Positions 34,746 through 47,409 of a stretch of DNA of 64,000 bases are shown piece after piece. Numbering within the stretch: position 1 is the stretch's first letter; every line of letters begins with the position of its first letter. This DNA is from Bidens hawaiensis (Eukaryota > Streptophyta > Magnoliopsida > Asterales > Asteraceae), in the NCBI GenBank assembly GCA_021521415.1, contig JAIQDT010000191.1, positions 620,001 to 684,000 on the forward strand. Reading direction: 5' to 3'. The position numbers and the translations under genes are program-made. The notes under the pieces were generated by a model, which saw only the letters and a program-made list of their open reading frames with translations, had not been told where the DNA came from and made no database searches.

Positions 34746-37125
34746 TGTCACAACCCGACCAAAGGAGGCGGAACATGCCGGGGTGCAACGATTGCCCATA
34801 AGCGCATGACACTATTTAAAGCGACAATATTTAACAAGCTCATTTCATTTCACAACATTGAAAATGTCACATGACCAAATATTCATAAGTCAAATACAAC
34901 AAAATATCACAAAATATAGCAAATCAAATATTGTTCATTTTTGCTTATAACTTAAAGGTCTTGACATTCGTTTTCTCCACAAGCATCAAATCAACCAATA
35001 TACAAACCTGTAACATTTCATAAAATAAAGTTTGTCAACACAAAGGTTGGTGAGCAATTCATAAGTTTGAGTAACAATAGTATATAGTAAGATAGATCCA
35101 CAAACTAGTATACGAAACAATAAATAAAAGCCATAATTTGGATAAAATCGCTATTAGAATTACGTTAGCGACACCTAACCATAAGGGGATACCAAATAGT
35201 CTAGGATTTAATAGATTAACGTTAATTGCATTACGTTAACGACACCTTGCTACAAGGGGATGCCAAGTAGTCTAGGATTTATAGATTCAACCAACCGAAA
35301 GCGATAAACACATAGGCATATAAGCATAGAACACCAAATCGAGCAAGTATTTAAGTAAAGTATACAACAACGTTTGTGGTTTAAGACCCAAGTATAAAAC
35401 ATTTAGTTTAGATAAGATGAAATGTCACCCCCAAAACAAAAGATAGAAAACGGGGTATGAAGTTACTCACGTTCAAGTAATAACTTGAAAGATTGATATT
35501 TGGAGATTTGCCGGAAAGACGAGTTAACGTATGAAGCCTAAAATAAAAGAAGTCTTGGATTTAGAAAGGTTGCGTTGAAGATCCTTAAATAAAATAATTG
35601 TTGCAAAAAGTAAACAATTTAAAGTTCAAGGTTTAAAATGTAACTATTTAAGAATCTATAATAATAATCCTTTAAAAATGTAAGTTTTCTCGAAACCGGG
35701 TTAAAGTATCTAACCACAATATTTACTTAACCCAAGTTAAGTAATAAGGTGAGAAAAATGTTAAATGCAAGTTCCTTTGGGACAAAGATACTAAAACGGG
35801 TTTTTAACGAGTGTTCGGGTTGTCGGTTCGGGTCTTGACAAGTGGTCAAACCCAAAGTCAACTTTCCAAAATATTAATTATTATGAGATAACTCATTAAA
35901 ACATAATAACACTTAACCAAGTATGTAGATCTATTGTTTTAGAACTAACAACGTACGTTAAGCGAGTGTTCGTTTTGTCGGTCCAACTATGTTATGAGAC
36001 CAAGTTTGATCCAACATTTCCAAGTACTTAAGAAAATGATTAAAATCAGTTTGTAAACTATTTTTAAAGAAATATACAAATCTTGATAGCTAAAAACACA
36101 CTTGTGTGTCTTAAGCGAGTAAAATTGGACCCGTTCGGTTTCCATCTCACAACAAATTCATAGATGGATTCTACATACCCATATATCATAGATCTTGTAT
36201 AAAAATGTACAAATGAAAATATTTAATTTCTACAACTAAAAAGGCCAACAACAAGTCTTTTTAACAAAAGTTCGGTTTGGTTCGGTTTTCATTTCACAAC
36301 GAGTTCATAGATGGTCTCCACATACCCAAGAATTGTAAATGTGACTAACAAACTAAAATAAGCAGAAGTTAGGCATAAATAATATGTATAAATAAGTTAT
36401 GTGTGTGTGTATATATATCAAGAACACGAAGTCCTCCATGAAGCCTTGCCTTATGACGTTCGAAACTTAACCAACCGGAGTCGGTGAAGTTACTAACAAA
36501 GGAAACAAGGGGTGTGTATTATATATATGATGTACCACCATATTCAAGAGTTAGTAATGTTAGATGAATAAGTTAGAATTAAAGCTAAAACTCAGTTTGA
36601 CTTTTAGAAGTCAAACCTTCAAGAACACAATGAAAATAACCTTAAGATCTTTGAATTTGAGAGAGAATTTGGAGTTGTAGCAGAGATTAATGGATGAAAA
36701 GGGTGGTGCATATATAGGGTAAGTTGAAATGGTCAAGTATAAAGAGTCTTGTATGAAAATGAGGTGTTTTGGTCACATGTATGCATAAAACAAAGCAAAA
36801 ACGAGTTGTTGGGCAGGTGTGCCTTCGCTCCTCGTGACCAGAATAGGGGTCCCCCGTCGCGCGGCGCGACGGGGTGGATTTTCTGATTTTTCAATATTTT
36901 CAAAAATGGCAGTTTTGGCCCCCGAAGTTCGTTTTAAGTGATTTTTAAGCGTTTAAAAGACCGAATTAAATGTTTTCAAGACCCAACAAGTGTAAAACAA
37001 TATTGTAACATAAAATCCATCATTTTGATTATATCATAAGCTTCGGTTTACAAAACGGGTCGGTTTACATCAATAAAGTTTACAAAACAAATACGAATCG
37101 AGACCCGAAATTGACGAATGTCACA
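34746..37125 (-). repeat. D 3' LTR
   Basis: 2380 bp. On the minus strand it starts TGTGACATTCGTC (37125) and ends GTCGGGTTGTGACA (34746), as in B (46807 and 49330). TATA-like CCTATATATGC lies near 36712-36722. Confidence 0.85.
36848..36872 (-). promoter_or_regulatory. CG-only palindrome in D's U3
   Basis: CCCCGTCGCGC and GCGCGACGGGG are perfect 11-bp arms around a single base. It lies about 130 bp upstream of the TATA-like box on the minus strand. Element B has a different, shorter palindrome (TTAGCGC/GCGCTAA) at the matching place. Confidence 0.6.
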
Positions 37126-37137
37126 GTATCCCCTACT

Positions 37138-37980
37138 TTAGGAAATTTCGTCCCGAAATAAAGATGAAGACGACGATGCAAACAAATGTGGATACTTCTC
37201 TTTCATTGCGTCTTCTCGTTCCCAAGTAAACTCCGCGCCACGCCGTGATTTCCATCGAACTTTTACTAACCAAATTCGACTACGCTTAATTTTCTTCTCG
37301 TTGCGATCCATAATCTCAACGGGTCGTTCAACCATAATCATAGACTCATCAAAATGAACTTCGTCGAGAGGTATATGGAGATTACCCTCGGCTAAGCACT
37401 TTTTGAGATTCGAAACATGAAATTTCGGATGAACACCGGCAAGTTCTTGCGGTAGTTCGAGTCGATACGCTACTTTCCCAACACGTTCAATAATTTTAAA
37501 AGGACCAACGAAACGAGGAGCTAGTTTACCCTTCTTTCCAAAACGGACTACCCCCTTCCAAGGGGATACTTTTAGAAGGACAAGATCGTCAACATTAAAT
37601 TCGATCGGTTTTCACCATTTGTCGGCGTAATTTTTTTCCCGATTTCTAATGGCTAGGAGATTTTTACGGATTTGATTAATGACATCGGTGGCTTCTTGGA
37701 CCATTTCGGGTCCCGTGATTTGAGCATCACCGATTTTATTTCAACAAATCGGGGAACGACATTTATGACCGTAAAGAGCTTAAAAAGGAGCCACATCAAT
37801 GCTAGAGTGGTAGCTATTGTTGTAGGAGAACTCGATGAACGGGAGATGAGAATCCCAATTCCCACCGAAATCAAGAACACACGCTCGTAGCATATCCTCG
37901 AGTGTTTGGATTGTACGTTCGGATTGACCGTCCGTTTAAGGATGATAAGCGGTGCTAAGATCGAGACATGTTCCCAAAGC
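37138..37980 (-). pseudogene. D integrase C-terminus and chromodomain-like end
   Basis: The frame at 37138-37341 gives [31 protein letters not shown] and [14 protein letters not shown]. Upstream (37342-37980) the GPY/F region can be followed in broken frames ([22 protein letters not shown]; [22 protein letters not shown]). Between 37900 and 37980 the catalytic Glu region (QTLEDML) and QALYGHKCRSP are visible with stops. The frame change relative to the 37981-39288 segment lies at its end. Confidence 0.75.
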
Positions 37981-39288
37981 TTATTGAAGTGAACGCCAAA
38001 AATGAGAGGTAAAGCGGGCATCGCGATCGGAGATGATAGACAATGGCAAACCGTGTCGGCACACGATTTCCCGAACATAGATTTGAGCAAGCTGCCCGAC
38101 AGAATACTTCTCGCGGATCAGAATGAAATGGGCGGATTTGGTTAATCGATCGATGATCACCCAAATGCTATCGTTACCTTTTTGGGTTTTGGGTAATTTG
38201 GTGATAAAGTCCATAGCAATGTCTTCCCATGTCCAAACGGGAATCGGTGGTTGCTCGAGTAGACCAAAAGGTCTTTGATGTTCGGCTTTGACTTTAGAGC
38301 AAGTGAGACATTTAGATACAAACAACGCTACGTCCTTTTTCATACCCGGCCACCAAAAGGTAGCACGAAGATCGAAATACATCTTATCCGAACCGGGATG
38401 AACGGAATAATGCGAATTATGAGCTTCGTTGAGAATACAAGTACGAAGGTCATCGCGATCGGGAATCCACAAACGATTGAGAAAGTACAAAAGACCATCG
38501 GGTTTGGTTTCGAGTTGAAGTTTGGCTCCGCATGACATTTCGTCGTACATATTACCTTCTTTGATGGAGGTACGTTGAGCTTGAAAGATACGAATTTGAA
38601 GATCGGTTTGAACAATGACGCTTAGAAACAGAACGGACTTAACATTAACCTTTCGACTTAGGGCGTCGGCGACAACATTCGCTTTACCGGGGTGGTAGCG
38701 AATCTCGCAGTCGTAATCACTAAGTAATTCGGCACATCGTCGTTGTCTCATGTTGAGATCTTTTTGGTCAAAAATGTGTTGAAGGCTTTTATGATCGGTA
38801 AAAACCACACATTTTGTTCCATAAAGGTAATGTCTCCAGATTTTGAGAGTGAAAACGACGGAACCAAGTTCAAGATCGTGAGTCGTATAGTTCTTCTCGT
38901 TGACCTTAAGTTTCCTTGATGAGTATGCGATGACTTGACCTCGTTGCATGAGAACACAACCATGGCCTTGATGAGATGCATCACAAAATACAACAAAATC
39001 GTCGTTTCCATCGGGAAGGGTTAGAATAGGAGCATTGCAAAGCATGTCCTTGAGAGTACAAAAGATTTCCTCTTGCTTCGAACCCCATTCGAAGGGTTGT
39101 CCCTTATGGGTGAGAGAGGTAAGAGGCAAAGAGATCTTGAAAAAAATCCGAATGAAACGCCGATAATATCCGGCCAAACCGAGGAAGGATCGGATTTTCG
39201 TGGGAGTCGTTGGAGTTTTCCAATCCTTAACGGCCTCAATTTTAGCGGGATCAACATGAATACCTTTGTCGTTTACGATGTGTCCCAA
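37981..39288 (-). pseudogene. D RNase H and integrase core
   Basis: A 435-residue open frame: [19 protein letters not shown], RNase H ([51 protein letters not shown]), and the integrase zinc region intact ([10 protein letters not shown]...CLTCSKVK). Core residues: [10 protein letters not shown] (D) and [15 protein letters not shown] (D). It stops at 37981 after WRSLQ, before the catalytic Glu. It is the longest intact pol segment here. It overlaps the RT frame at 39273-39288 in another phase, so one frameshift separates them. Confidence 0.88.
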
Positions 39289-40211
39289 AAATTGAACTTC
39301 CTCGAGCCAAAATTCACATTTGGAGAATTTGCATAGAGTTGTTCGTTTCTAAGGAGCTCGAGAATGGAACGCAAATGTTGTTCATGTTCGGCTTTAAATT
39401 TGGAAAAGATAAGGATGTCATCAATAACGACAATAACGAATTTATCAAGGAATGGTTTGCAAACGCGGTTCATAAGGTCCATAAATACCGCGGGTGCATT
39501 TGTTAACCCAAAGGGCATAATCAAAAATTCAAAATGTCCATATCGAGTACGGAAAGCGGTTTTAGGAATGTCTTCTTTGCTAACGCGCAATTGATGATAG
39601 CCGGATCGAATGTCAATTTTGGAGAAACAAGTTGCGCCTTGAAGTTGGTAGAATAAGTCGTCGATACGTGGCAATGGATAACGATTTTTAATAGTAAGCT
39701 TGTTAAGTTCACGATAATCAATGCACATATGAAACGAACCATCCTTCTTTTTCACGAAGAGGACGGGAGTGCCCCAAGGAGAAGAGCTTGGACGAATGAA
39801 GCCTTTATCGGAAAGTTCTTCAAGTTGGTTTGATAGTTCTTGCATTTCCGACGGGGCTAGACGATAAAGAGACTTGGCCACGGGCATCGCGCCGGGTACA
39901 AGACCAATTTGGAATTCAATCGAATGAACGGGAGGAAGACCGGTAACATCATCGGGAAAGACGTCGGGGAAATCGCGAACAATGGAAATATCTTGGATTT
40001 TCCTTTCATTTTTGTCTTTTGTTACCGAGAGAGCTAGAAACGAGACGTACTTTTGGCGTAAGTACTTTTGCGATTGAGCACACGACATGAGATTTAGCCT
40101 TCGGGGCGTTGCGTTTCCAAAGACCTTAAGAACCTTGCCGTTGACGAGCGGGATACGAATGAATTTATCAAAACAAAAAACTTCGGCACGGTGCAAAGAT
40201 AACCAATCCAC
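39273..40211 (-). pseudogene. D reverse transcriptase
   Basis: A 312-residue frame beginning inside the truncated protease joint ([14 protein letters not shown]). It contains [68 protein letters not shown] and the intact catalytic [10 protein letters not shown] frameshift near 39330 alters the last 15 residues ([11 protein letters not shown] in place of the usual F-S-K-C-E-F). The element cannot be autonomous. Confidence 0.88.
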
Positions 40212-40382
40212 ATTTAAATTATTTGATGTTTTGTTTACTTGAATTTCTTTTTGTAATGAATAATGGTTTTATTTGAATTAAATAAATAGATTTGAATTTT
40301 AAATATTTGCATGATAGTAACCTTACGAGCTATGACAATCAGTACACGCCCCGGCATTTCCGCCGCAGGTTGGGGTGTGATA
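40212..40382 (+). repeat. C 3' LTR, last part
   Basis: Resumes after D and ends GCCGCAGGTTGGGGTGTGATA at 40382, matching the ...GGGGTGTGACA ends of the other gypsy LTRs (final C changed to T). It is followed by the ATTTA duplication. No clean TSD for D was seen at 34741-34745 and 40212 onward. Confidence 0.75.
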
Positions 40383-41154
40383 ATTTAAATACCATCAAGA
40401 CAACCTTTTAATTCAAGACTTTCTTTTATCTAGGCTTTTCTCGCTAAACTCGTCATTCCGGTTAACCTCCAAATTACCAACCTTTCAAGTTTATTACTTG
40501 AACGTGAGTACTTTCATACCCCATTTTCCATCTTTCGTTTTGGGGGTGACATTTCATACCTATTCAAATTAAATTCTTTATACTTGAGTCTTAAACCACA
40601 ACCGTTATTGTATACTTTACTTAAATAAATGCTCGATTTTGTGTTCTATGCGTACATGCTCATGTGTTTACGTGTTTACCGCTTTTGGTTGGTTGATCTA
40701 TAAATCCTAGACTATTTGGCATCCCCTTATAGCAAGGTGTCACTAATGTATCATTATTATTGACCTCACTTTTTATCCAAATTATTGCTATTATTTATTG
40801 TTTCGTATACAAGATTGTGGCTTTTCTTATTATATGCATATGTGTTCAAAACTACGAATTGCTCACCAACCTTTGCGTTGATAAACTTTATTTTATGAAA
40901 TGTTACAGGTTTGCATTTAGATTCATTATGGAGTTGGAGGAAAACGCCATCAAGACTTTAGGATATTAGCAAAAACGAACAATATTTGAGTTGCTATATT
41001 TTGTTATGTTTATTTTATGAACAAGTATGTGATGTGACACTTATGTTGTGAATGAAATGAGTTTGTTAAATATTGTTGTTTTAAATAGTGTCATGCGCTT
41101 ATGGGTAATCGTTACATCCCGGCATGTTCCGTCGCCTTTGGTCGGGGTGTGACA
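40383..41154 (+). repeat. B 5' LTR, second part
   Basis: Aligns closely with about 48480-49330 of the 3' LTR (catcaagacaaccttttaa..., ...CTTTGGTCGGGGTGTGACA). A block of about 60 bp present twice in the 3' LTR (around 48815 and 48875, 'aaactatttggcatccccttatagcaag' type) occurs once here. Confidence 0.85.
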
Positions 41155-41156
41155 TA

Positions 41157-42097
41157 TTGGTATCATAGCCATGACTATAGGATAGGTGGTTAGATGTAAC
41201 GACTAAGTATGGTTATGCTTAAGGTCATATACGTGTGCTTATACATGTTTACTCTATACTGATTGTTCATATCGCATGTTATTTATAAACTTGTTTAAAA
41301 TTCACCAATATCATAAATGTTCACATACACACACTTTCATAGTATTTCCAAGTTATCCTTACCTTAAAACGCAAAAGTAGATTTTCATTGTGTTTTATAG
41401 ATCACAAGATTAACTTGGATCCCGTTGTTTCAAATCCCTTAAAGATTGCGTTTATATCGAGTTTGTAGCCATCATAGGAAACGAGACATTATAAAACGAC
41501 CATTTGACAAAAAGATTCAAAGAACCAAAGGTGATTTACTTACTTGGGACGGTTGGATTATAGTGCTCGTTTTCTAGGCAACAAACCGTGTTATACATGT
41601 CAATACTTTAAGTAGTGGAATGCGAGTGTTCCGGTCGCCATCCTAATTTTCAGTGTTAAAACAATAGAACCACGGTGGTTCGTGTACTCGTGTTTTGACA
41701 TGACGTTGTATCTCAATTTATTGTGTTATTATCGTCATTTGAGTCGAAAACATGAAAAAGTCGCTGTGGTTCGTGCACATGTTTAGACTCCAACGTGGTG
41801 TTTTATAAAACTCTTTAGTGTCGGAATATCAAATCATGGTGGTTCGTGTACGATTTTCCGACTCTATAAATCTCAAAATCTTAAATTTTCAAGCTTTAAC
41901 CTCTCAAAAATAAATCATTTACGTTTTGTTTTTATTGTTATTTATATACAAGGTTTTATATTTAATCTAACACCAGCATCTTCTCCTCACTAACTCTAGG
42001 ATTCACAATCAAAATTTGAAATCTTATTTTAGTTTATGCACCCTCATATTCATTTCTTTTACCTCAAACTTATTCCATTTCTTTATAATCTGTTAGC
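41157..42097 (+). other. B primer-binding site and leader
   Basis: TTGGTATCATAGCC (41157-41170) differs by one base from the initiator-Met type site TGGTATCAGAGC. The 0.9 kb leader has no open frame of note. It contains four GTTCGTG-type repeats near 41670-41850 (GGTGGTTCGTGTAC and variants). Confidence 0.7.
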
Positions 42098-43290
42098 ATG
42101 CCTCCGGTTAGCCGTCATCCGCGCAAGAACTCCAACCGACGAATGGCCGCTTTCATCATCAAGCAAATGGCCGCTGTGATTCCCAAACTTGTAACCCAAA
42201 TCCAGGCTACCCAACCTCCACCCGTTGTTGCACCCGTTGAACCCAAACCCGTATCCTGCCCGTATAAGCAATTTACTAGTGCCAACCAACTGAGTTTTTG
42301 GGTACGAACTGTACGACTACATTGTTGCAATGGTTCGAGTACATGGAGAACGTGTTTCGACACAGCGATTTCCCCGATGCGAAAAGACAAATTTCGCTTC
42401 GAGCATGTTTAGAAAGACTGCTCTAACATGGTGGGGTAGTGTTATGCACCTCCAAGGGTCGGAAACGGCTATGGCTCTTCCATGGTCTGACCTCAAGGCA
42501 CTTATGATGAAGAAGTTTTATCCTAAACAAGAGCTCTAAAATCTCGAGGAGGAATTTTGGAACCTCAAGCAAGATAGTGGTGATAATGCCGCCTATTCAC
42601 TCCGTTTCCATGAGTTGAGCATTCTCGTCCCTCACTTGGTTACCCCGGATGAGCGTGAGCTTAACAAATACATTGGGGGTCTACCGATGCAAATCTGGGA
42701 CTCTGTAATGAGTAGCAAACCTGTGAACCTTGAGGACGCCATCACTCTAGCAGGTGCGCTATCGGAAAATCATGTGAAGGCGGGTACCCTAACCCTCAAG
42801 AAATCAAGTGAGAAAGCCAAGCCGAACCCGCACCACAAGCCAAGGTTGAACCCGCACCACAAGCCATTAACTACTCCAAATCTTCCCGTCACAATAACAA
42901 CAACAAAAAGAAACCCAAGACCAACTACTGAAACTTCGCCGTTACTCAACCCCAACCACAACAACAAACCCAAGCTCCACCCTAAACCCAAAGGCCCTAT
43001 ACCGGTACCTCCCCGCTCTGCAACAATTGCCAACTTCACCACCCCTCACACGTGCCCTGTCGCCATTGTACCATTTGTAACCGTTTGGGCCATCTTAACA
43101 CTACATGCCAATCCGCACCACGAACCCAACCTAACCAACCAAGAACCATCCCCCAAAATTCCGAAAATCGATATGCACCCTACCCACAAAACCAACCCCA
43201 ACAACCCCGAGCATGCTTCAATTGTGGCGACCCTAACCATTTCCGCAACAATTGTCCTCACCTTGCTTTTGCTAACCAAACCATGACTGT
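42098..43290 (+). pseudogene. B gag
   Basis: The ATG at 42098 opens MPPVSRHPRKNSNRRMAAF. The frame shifts near 42330 into the conserved Gag core (ALTWWGSVMHLQGSETAM; SDLKALMMKKFYPKQEL), stops at TAA 42537-42539 and continues (YSLRFHELSILVPHLV; ELNKYIGGLP). A lysine/proline-rich linker follows, then two CCHC knuckles in a third phase: CTICNRLGHLNTTC (from about 43064) and CFNCGDPNHFRNNC (from about 43217). Two knuckles are usual in this gypsy lineage. At least two frameshifts and one stop. Confidence 0.8.
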
Positions 43291-43915
43291 ACCTTGCTAC
43301 CAAACCAATCCTACCAAGTTAAAACTAACCAACCCCAACTTCCACAACTCAATGAACCACTCATCCAACCCATCCAATCCATACAAGAACCATCTCCACC
43401 TCCCCCGCAAGCACCTCAAGTCAACCATGGAAATCAAGGGCGAGCTTTTATGATGAACGCAAATCAAGTTCAAGTGGCAAACGATGTTGTGAACGGTATG
43501 TTTTTGGTGAACCATCATTTGACTTCTATTTTGTTTGATACTGGTGTCGATATAAGGTTTTATTTCTTTGAAATTTGAGTCTAAACTTGCTATGCCTCAG
43601 ACTAAGCTTTCCCGACCGTTCTCTACTGAAGTCGCCAATGGCAATTCCTTTATCATCAATTCTGTCATCCACGATTGTTCTCTCATTCTTTCCAAGCATA
43701 AATTCTCTATCGATCTCATCCTAATGCAAATGGAAAGTTTCGATGCCATAGTAGGCATGGATTGGTTATCTTTGCACCGTGCCGAAGTCGTTTGTTTCGA
43801 TAAATTCATTCGCATTCCGCTCGTCAATGGTAAAATACTTAAAGTCTTCGGCAACACAAATTCTAGAAGACTTAATCTCATGTCGTGCTCCTAATCGCAA
43901 AAGTACTTACGCCAA
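43291..43915 (+). pseudogene. B aspartic protease
   Basis: GRAFMMNANQVQVANDVVNG leads into the active site LFDTGVD (D-T-G intact, 43537-43545). A one-base shift near 43560 moves reading to the 43568-43894 frame, with [20 protein letters not shown] and [15 protein letters not shown]. It stops at TAA 43892, inside the usual SCAQSQKY stretch. Confidence 0.8.
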
Positions 43916-44754
43916 ATGTGCGTTCTGTTCTTAACTCTCGCAGAGATAAAAGACAAAAAGGAAAAGAAAATCCAAGAAATTTCTATTGTCCGTGATTTCC
44001 TCGACGTCTTTCCCGATGATGTCACCGGTCTTCCACCCGTTCGTCCGATTAAATTCCGAATTCCGAATCGTTTAACCCCGTCGGAAATGCAAGAATTATC
44101 GAACCAACTCGAAGAACTTTCCGATAAAGGTTTCATTCATTCAAGCTCTTTCCCTTGGGACGCTCCCGTTCTCTTCGTGAAAAAGAAGGATGGTTCATTT
44201 CGCATGTGCATCGATTATCGAGAACTTAACAAACTCACTATCAAAAATCGTTATCATTTGCCACGAATCGACGACCTCTTCGACCAACTCCAAGGCGCAA
44301 CGTGTTTCTCAAAAATCGATCTTCGATCGGGTTATCATCAATTGCGTGTTCACGAAGAAGACATTCCTAAAACCGCTTTCCGTACTCGATATGGACATTT
44401 CTAATTTTTGGTCATGCCATTCAGGTTAACAAAAGCACCTGCGGTATTTATGGACCTCATGAACCACGTTTGCAAACCATTCCTTGATAAATTCATTATT
44501 GTCTTTATTGATGGCATCCTTATCTTTTCTAAATCCAAAGCCGAACATGAGCATCATTTGCGTTCCATTCTCGAGCTCCTTAGAAACAAACGACTCTACG
44601 CCAAATTCTCCAAATGTGAATTTGGCTAGAGGAGGTTCAATTTTTAGGACACATCGTAAACGAAAAAGGTATTCATATTGATCCCGCTAAAATTGAGGCC
44701 ATTTAGGATTGGAAAACTCCAACGACTCCCACGGAAATTCGATCCTTCCTCGGT
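43916..44754 (+). pseudogene. B reverse transcriptase
   Basis: [45 protein letters not shown] and [12 protein letters not shown] are clear. TAA 44402-44404 replaces the Glu of the family's GHFEF. The catalytic motif reads FIDGIL (codon GGC at 44513-44515) instead of FIDDIL, a single A-to-G change of an essential aspartate. Further stops lie at about 44627, 44647 and 44704. A shorter segment than the family norm is present near 44070, where part of the R-A-M-P-V-A-K stretch is deleted. Confidence 0.85.
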
Positions 44755-45459
44755 TTGACCGGGTATTATCGGCGTTTCATTCGGAATTTTTCCAAGATCT
44801 CTTTGCCTCTTATCTCCCTCAATCATAAAGGGAAACCATTCGATTGGGGTTCGAATCAAGAGGAAGACTTTTATACTCTCAAGGACATGCTTTTCAATGC
44901 TCCTGTTCTAACCCTTCCTGATGGAAACGACGATTTTGTTGTATTTTGCGACGCATCCCATCAAGACCTTGGTTGTATCCTCATGCAACGAGGTCTAGTC
45001 ATCGCTTATGCATCAAGGCAACTAAAGGTCAACGAGAAGAACTATACGACTCATGATCTCGAACATGGTGCTGTCGTTTTCGCTCTCAAAATCTGGAGAC
45101 ATTACCTTTATGGTACGAAATGTGTGGTTTTTACCGACCAAAAAAGCCTTTAACATATTTTTGACCAAAAAGATCTCAACATGAGACAACGACGATGTGC
45201 CGAATTACTTAGTGATTACGATTGCGAAATTCCCTACCATCCTGGTAAAGCGAATGTTGTCGTTGACGCCCTAAGTCGAAAGGTTAATGTTAAATCCGTT
45301 CTGCTTCTAAGCGTTGTTGTTCAAACCAATCTTCAAATTCGTATCTTCCAAGCTTAGCGTACCTCCGTTGAAGAAGGTAACATGTATGACGAAATGTCAT
45401 GTAGAGCCGAACTTCAACTCGAAACCAAACCCGATGGTCTTTTGTAGTTTCTCAATCGT
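44755..45459 (+). pseudogene. B RT connection and RNase H
   Basis: [17 protein letters not shown], then RNase H ([44 protein letters not shown]). Stops at about 45151 (CAA to TAA), 45355 (CAG to TAG) and 45446 (TAC to TAG) break the frame before the integrase. The frame beyond the stops is still readable ([29 protein letters not shown]). Confidence 0.83.
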
Positions 45460-46191
45460 TTGTGGGTTCCTGATCGCGATGACCTTCGTACTTGTATACT
45501 CGACGAAGCTCACAATTTGCAGTATTCCGTTCATCCCGGTGCAGATAAGATGTATTTCGATCTTCGTGCTACCTTTTGGTGGTCGAGTATGAAAAAGGAC
45601 GTAGCGTTGTTTGTATCAAAATGTCTTACTTGCTCAAAAGTCAAAGCCGAACACCAAAGACCTTTTGGTCTACTCGAGCAACCACCGATTCCCGTTTGGA
45701 AATGGGAAGACATTGCTATCGACTTTATCACTAAATTACCCAACACCCTAAAAGGCAACGATAGCATTTGGGTGATCATCGATCGTTTAACCAAATCTGC
45801 CCATTTCATTCCGATCCGCCAAAAGTATTATGTCGAGCAGCTTGCTCAAATCTATGTTCGGGAATTTTTGTGCCGACATGGTTTGCCATTGTCTATCATC
45901 TCCAATCGCGATGCTCGTTTTACCTCTCATTTTTGGCGTTCACTTCAAGAAACTTTGGGAACACGTCTCGATCTTAGCACCTCTTATCATCCTCAAATGG
46001 ACAGTCAATCCGAACGTACGATTCAAACACTCGAGGATATGCTACGAGCTTGTGTTCTTGATTTCGGTGGGAATTGGGATTCTCACATTCCGTTCAGCGA
46101 GTTTTCTTATAACAATAGCTATCATTCTAGCATTGATATGGCTCCTTTTCAAGCTCTTTACGATCGTAAATACCATTCCCCAATTAGTTGA
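45460..46191 (+). pseudogene. B integrase core
   Basis: [19 protein letters not shown], zinc region [10 protein letters not shown]...[14 protein letters not shown], then [10 protein letters not shown] (D), [15 protein letters not shown] (D; the preceding Ser-Asp is Ser-Asn) and [14 protein letters not shown] (E). It ends with [19 protein letters not shown] and a TGA at 46189-46191 where the usual Trp of CWNE is expected. 243 residues open. Confidence 0.85.
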
Positions 46192-46773
46192 AACAAAATC
46201 AGTGAAGCTCAAATCACGGGACACGAAATGGTCCAAGAAGCCACCGACGTTATCGATCAAATCCATAAGAACCTCCTAGTCGCTAGAAGTCGTCAAAAGA
46301 ATGACGCCGACAAACGGCGAAAACCGATCGAATTTAATGTTGGCGACCTTGTCCTTCTAAAAGTATCTCCTTGGAAGGGGGTAGTCCGTTTCGGAAAGAA
46401 GGGTAAGCTAGCTCCTCGTTTCATTGGTCCTTTAAAAATTCTTGAACGTGTTGGGAAGGTAGCTTATCGACTCGAACTACCGGAAGAAGTTGACGGTGTT
46501 CATCCGACATTTCATGTTTCGAATCTCAAAAAGTGCTTAGCCGAGGGTAATCTCCATATACCTCTCGATGAAGTACATTTCGATGAGTCGATGATCTTGG
46601 TTGAACGACCCGTTGAGATCATGGATCGCAACGAGAAGAAAACCAAGCGTAGTAGTTTAAGGTTAGTCAAAGTTCGATGGGAATCATGGTATGGTGCGGA
46701 ATTCACTTGGGAACGAGAAGACCCAATGAAAGAGAAGTATCCACACTTTTTTGCATCATCATCTTCGTCTTAA
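46192..46773 (+). pseudogene. B integrase C-terminus with chromodomain-like end
   Basis: Same frame as the integrase core after the TGA, so one stop separates them. [38 protein letters not shown], the GPY/F-like [28 protein letters not shown], and the chromodomain-like [18 protein letters not shown] with a serine tail ending at 46773. This C-terminal module can direct chromovirus insertion to heterochromatin in studied families. Confidence 0.85.
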
Positions 46774-46806
46774 TTTCGGGACGAAATTCCCTAAAGTAAG
46801 GGATGC
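46774..46806 (+). other. B polypurine tract region
   Basis: TTTCGGGACGAAATTCCC then TAAAGTAAGGGATGC directly precedes the LTR start at 46807. Elements C (33003-33040) and D (37126-37160, minus) have the same layout. Confidence 0.75.
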
Positions 46807-47350
46807 TGTGACATTCGTCAATTTTGGGTCACTTTTGTATTTGTTTTATTATGTAAACCGACTCGTTTTGTAAGCTGAAACCTTTGATATAATCAAAATG
46901 ATGGATTTTACGTTACATTATTGTTTTATACTTGTCGGGTCTCAAAAACACCCTTTTCGGTCCCTAAAATGGCCTTAAAACACTTAAAAACAACTCCGGG
47001 GGTCAAAATTGCTAATTTTAAAAGTTCAGAATTTCCACCAGGAGACCCTAGCGTAGCGCTAAAGAGAGTCTGCACCAGAATTCGTATTTTGTTGTTTTTA
47101 TGCAAATACGTGACTTAAACCAACCCATTTTCGTGCAAGACTTTTTATGCTTGACCCTTTCAACTTACCCTATTTATACACCACCATTTCCCTTCATTTT
47201 CCCCTGCTACATCTCCAAGTTCTCTCTCAAATAAAAAGATTCAAGGTTGTTATTTTAGTGTTCTCGAAGGTTTGACTTCCAAAAGTCAAACTGAGTTAAT
47301 TTTTCATTCTAATTAGCTTATATAGTCTTATTAATACTGAATATGGTGGT

Positions 47351-47409
<59 letters not shown>

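Larger units (their letters stand above)
34746..40211 (-). mobile_element. D: Ty3/gypsy chromovirus in C's 3' LTR, 5'-truncated
   Basis: Minus strand. The 3' LTR is 34746-37125, then PPT, chromodomain-like end, integrase, RNase H and RT up to 40211 (GGATTGG, the protease-RT joint). The protease active site, gag, PBS and 5' LTR are absent. Proteins are nearly the same as element B, so the family is shared. It has long open frames (435 and 312 residues), the best preserved in the window. Confidence 0.85.
29418..40382 (+). mobile_element. C: Ty3/gypsy element inserted in B's 5' LTR
   Basis: Target-site duplication ATTTA at 29413-29417 and 40383-40387. Only a 114-bp 5' LTR stub is left; the pol region is 29532-33000, and the 3' LTR starts at 33041 and is split by element D. 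It ends GGTTGGGGTGTGATA (40382). Proteins are closely related to B and D, but the LTR is different. Confidence 0.85.

Noticed and set aside
37653..38090. 145-residue minus frame overlapping D integrase
   Set aside because: Another phase of the integrase C-terminal region; the pol translation in the true phase matches the family.
34741..40216. Target-site duplication for element D (ACTTA versus ATTTA)
   Set aside because: D is truncated at its 5' end, so the right junction is a deletion joint; the partial match is not evidence.
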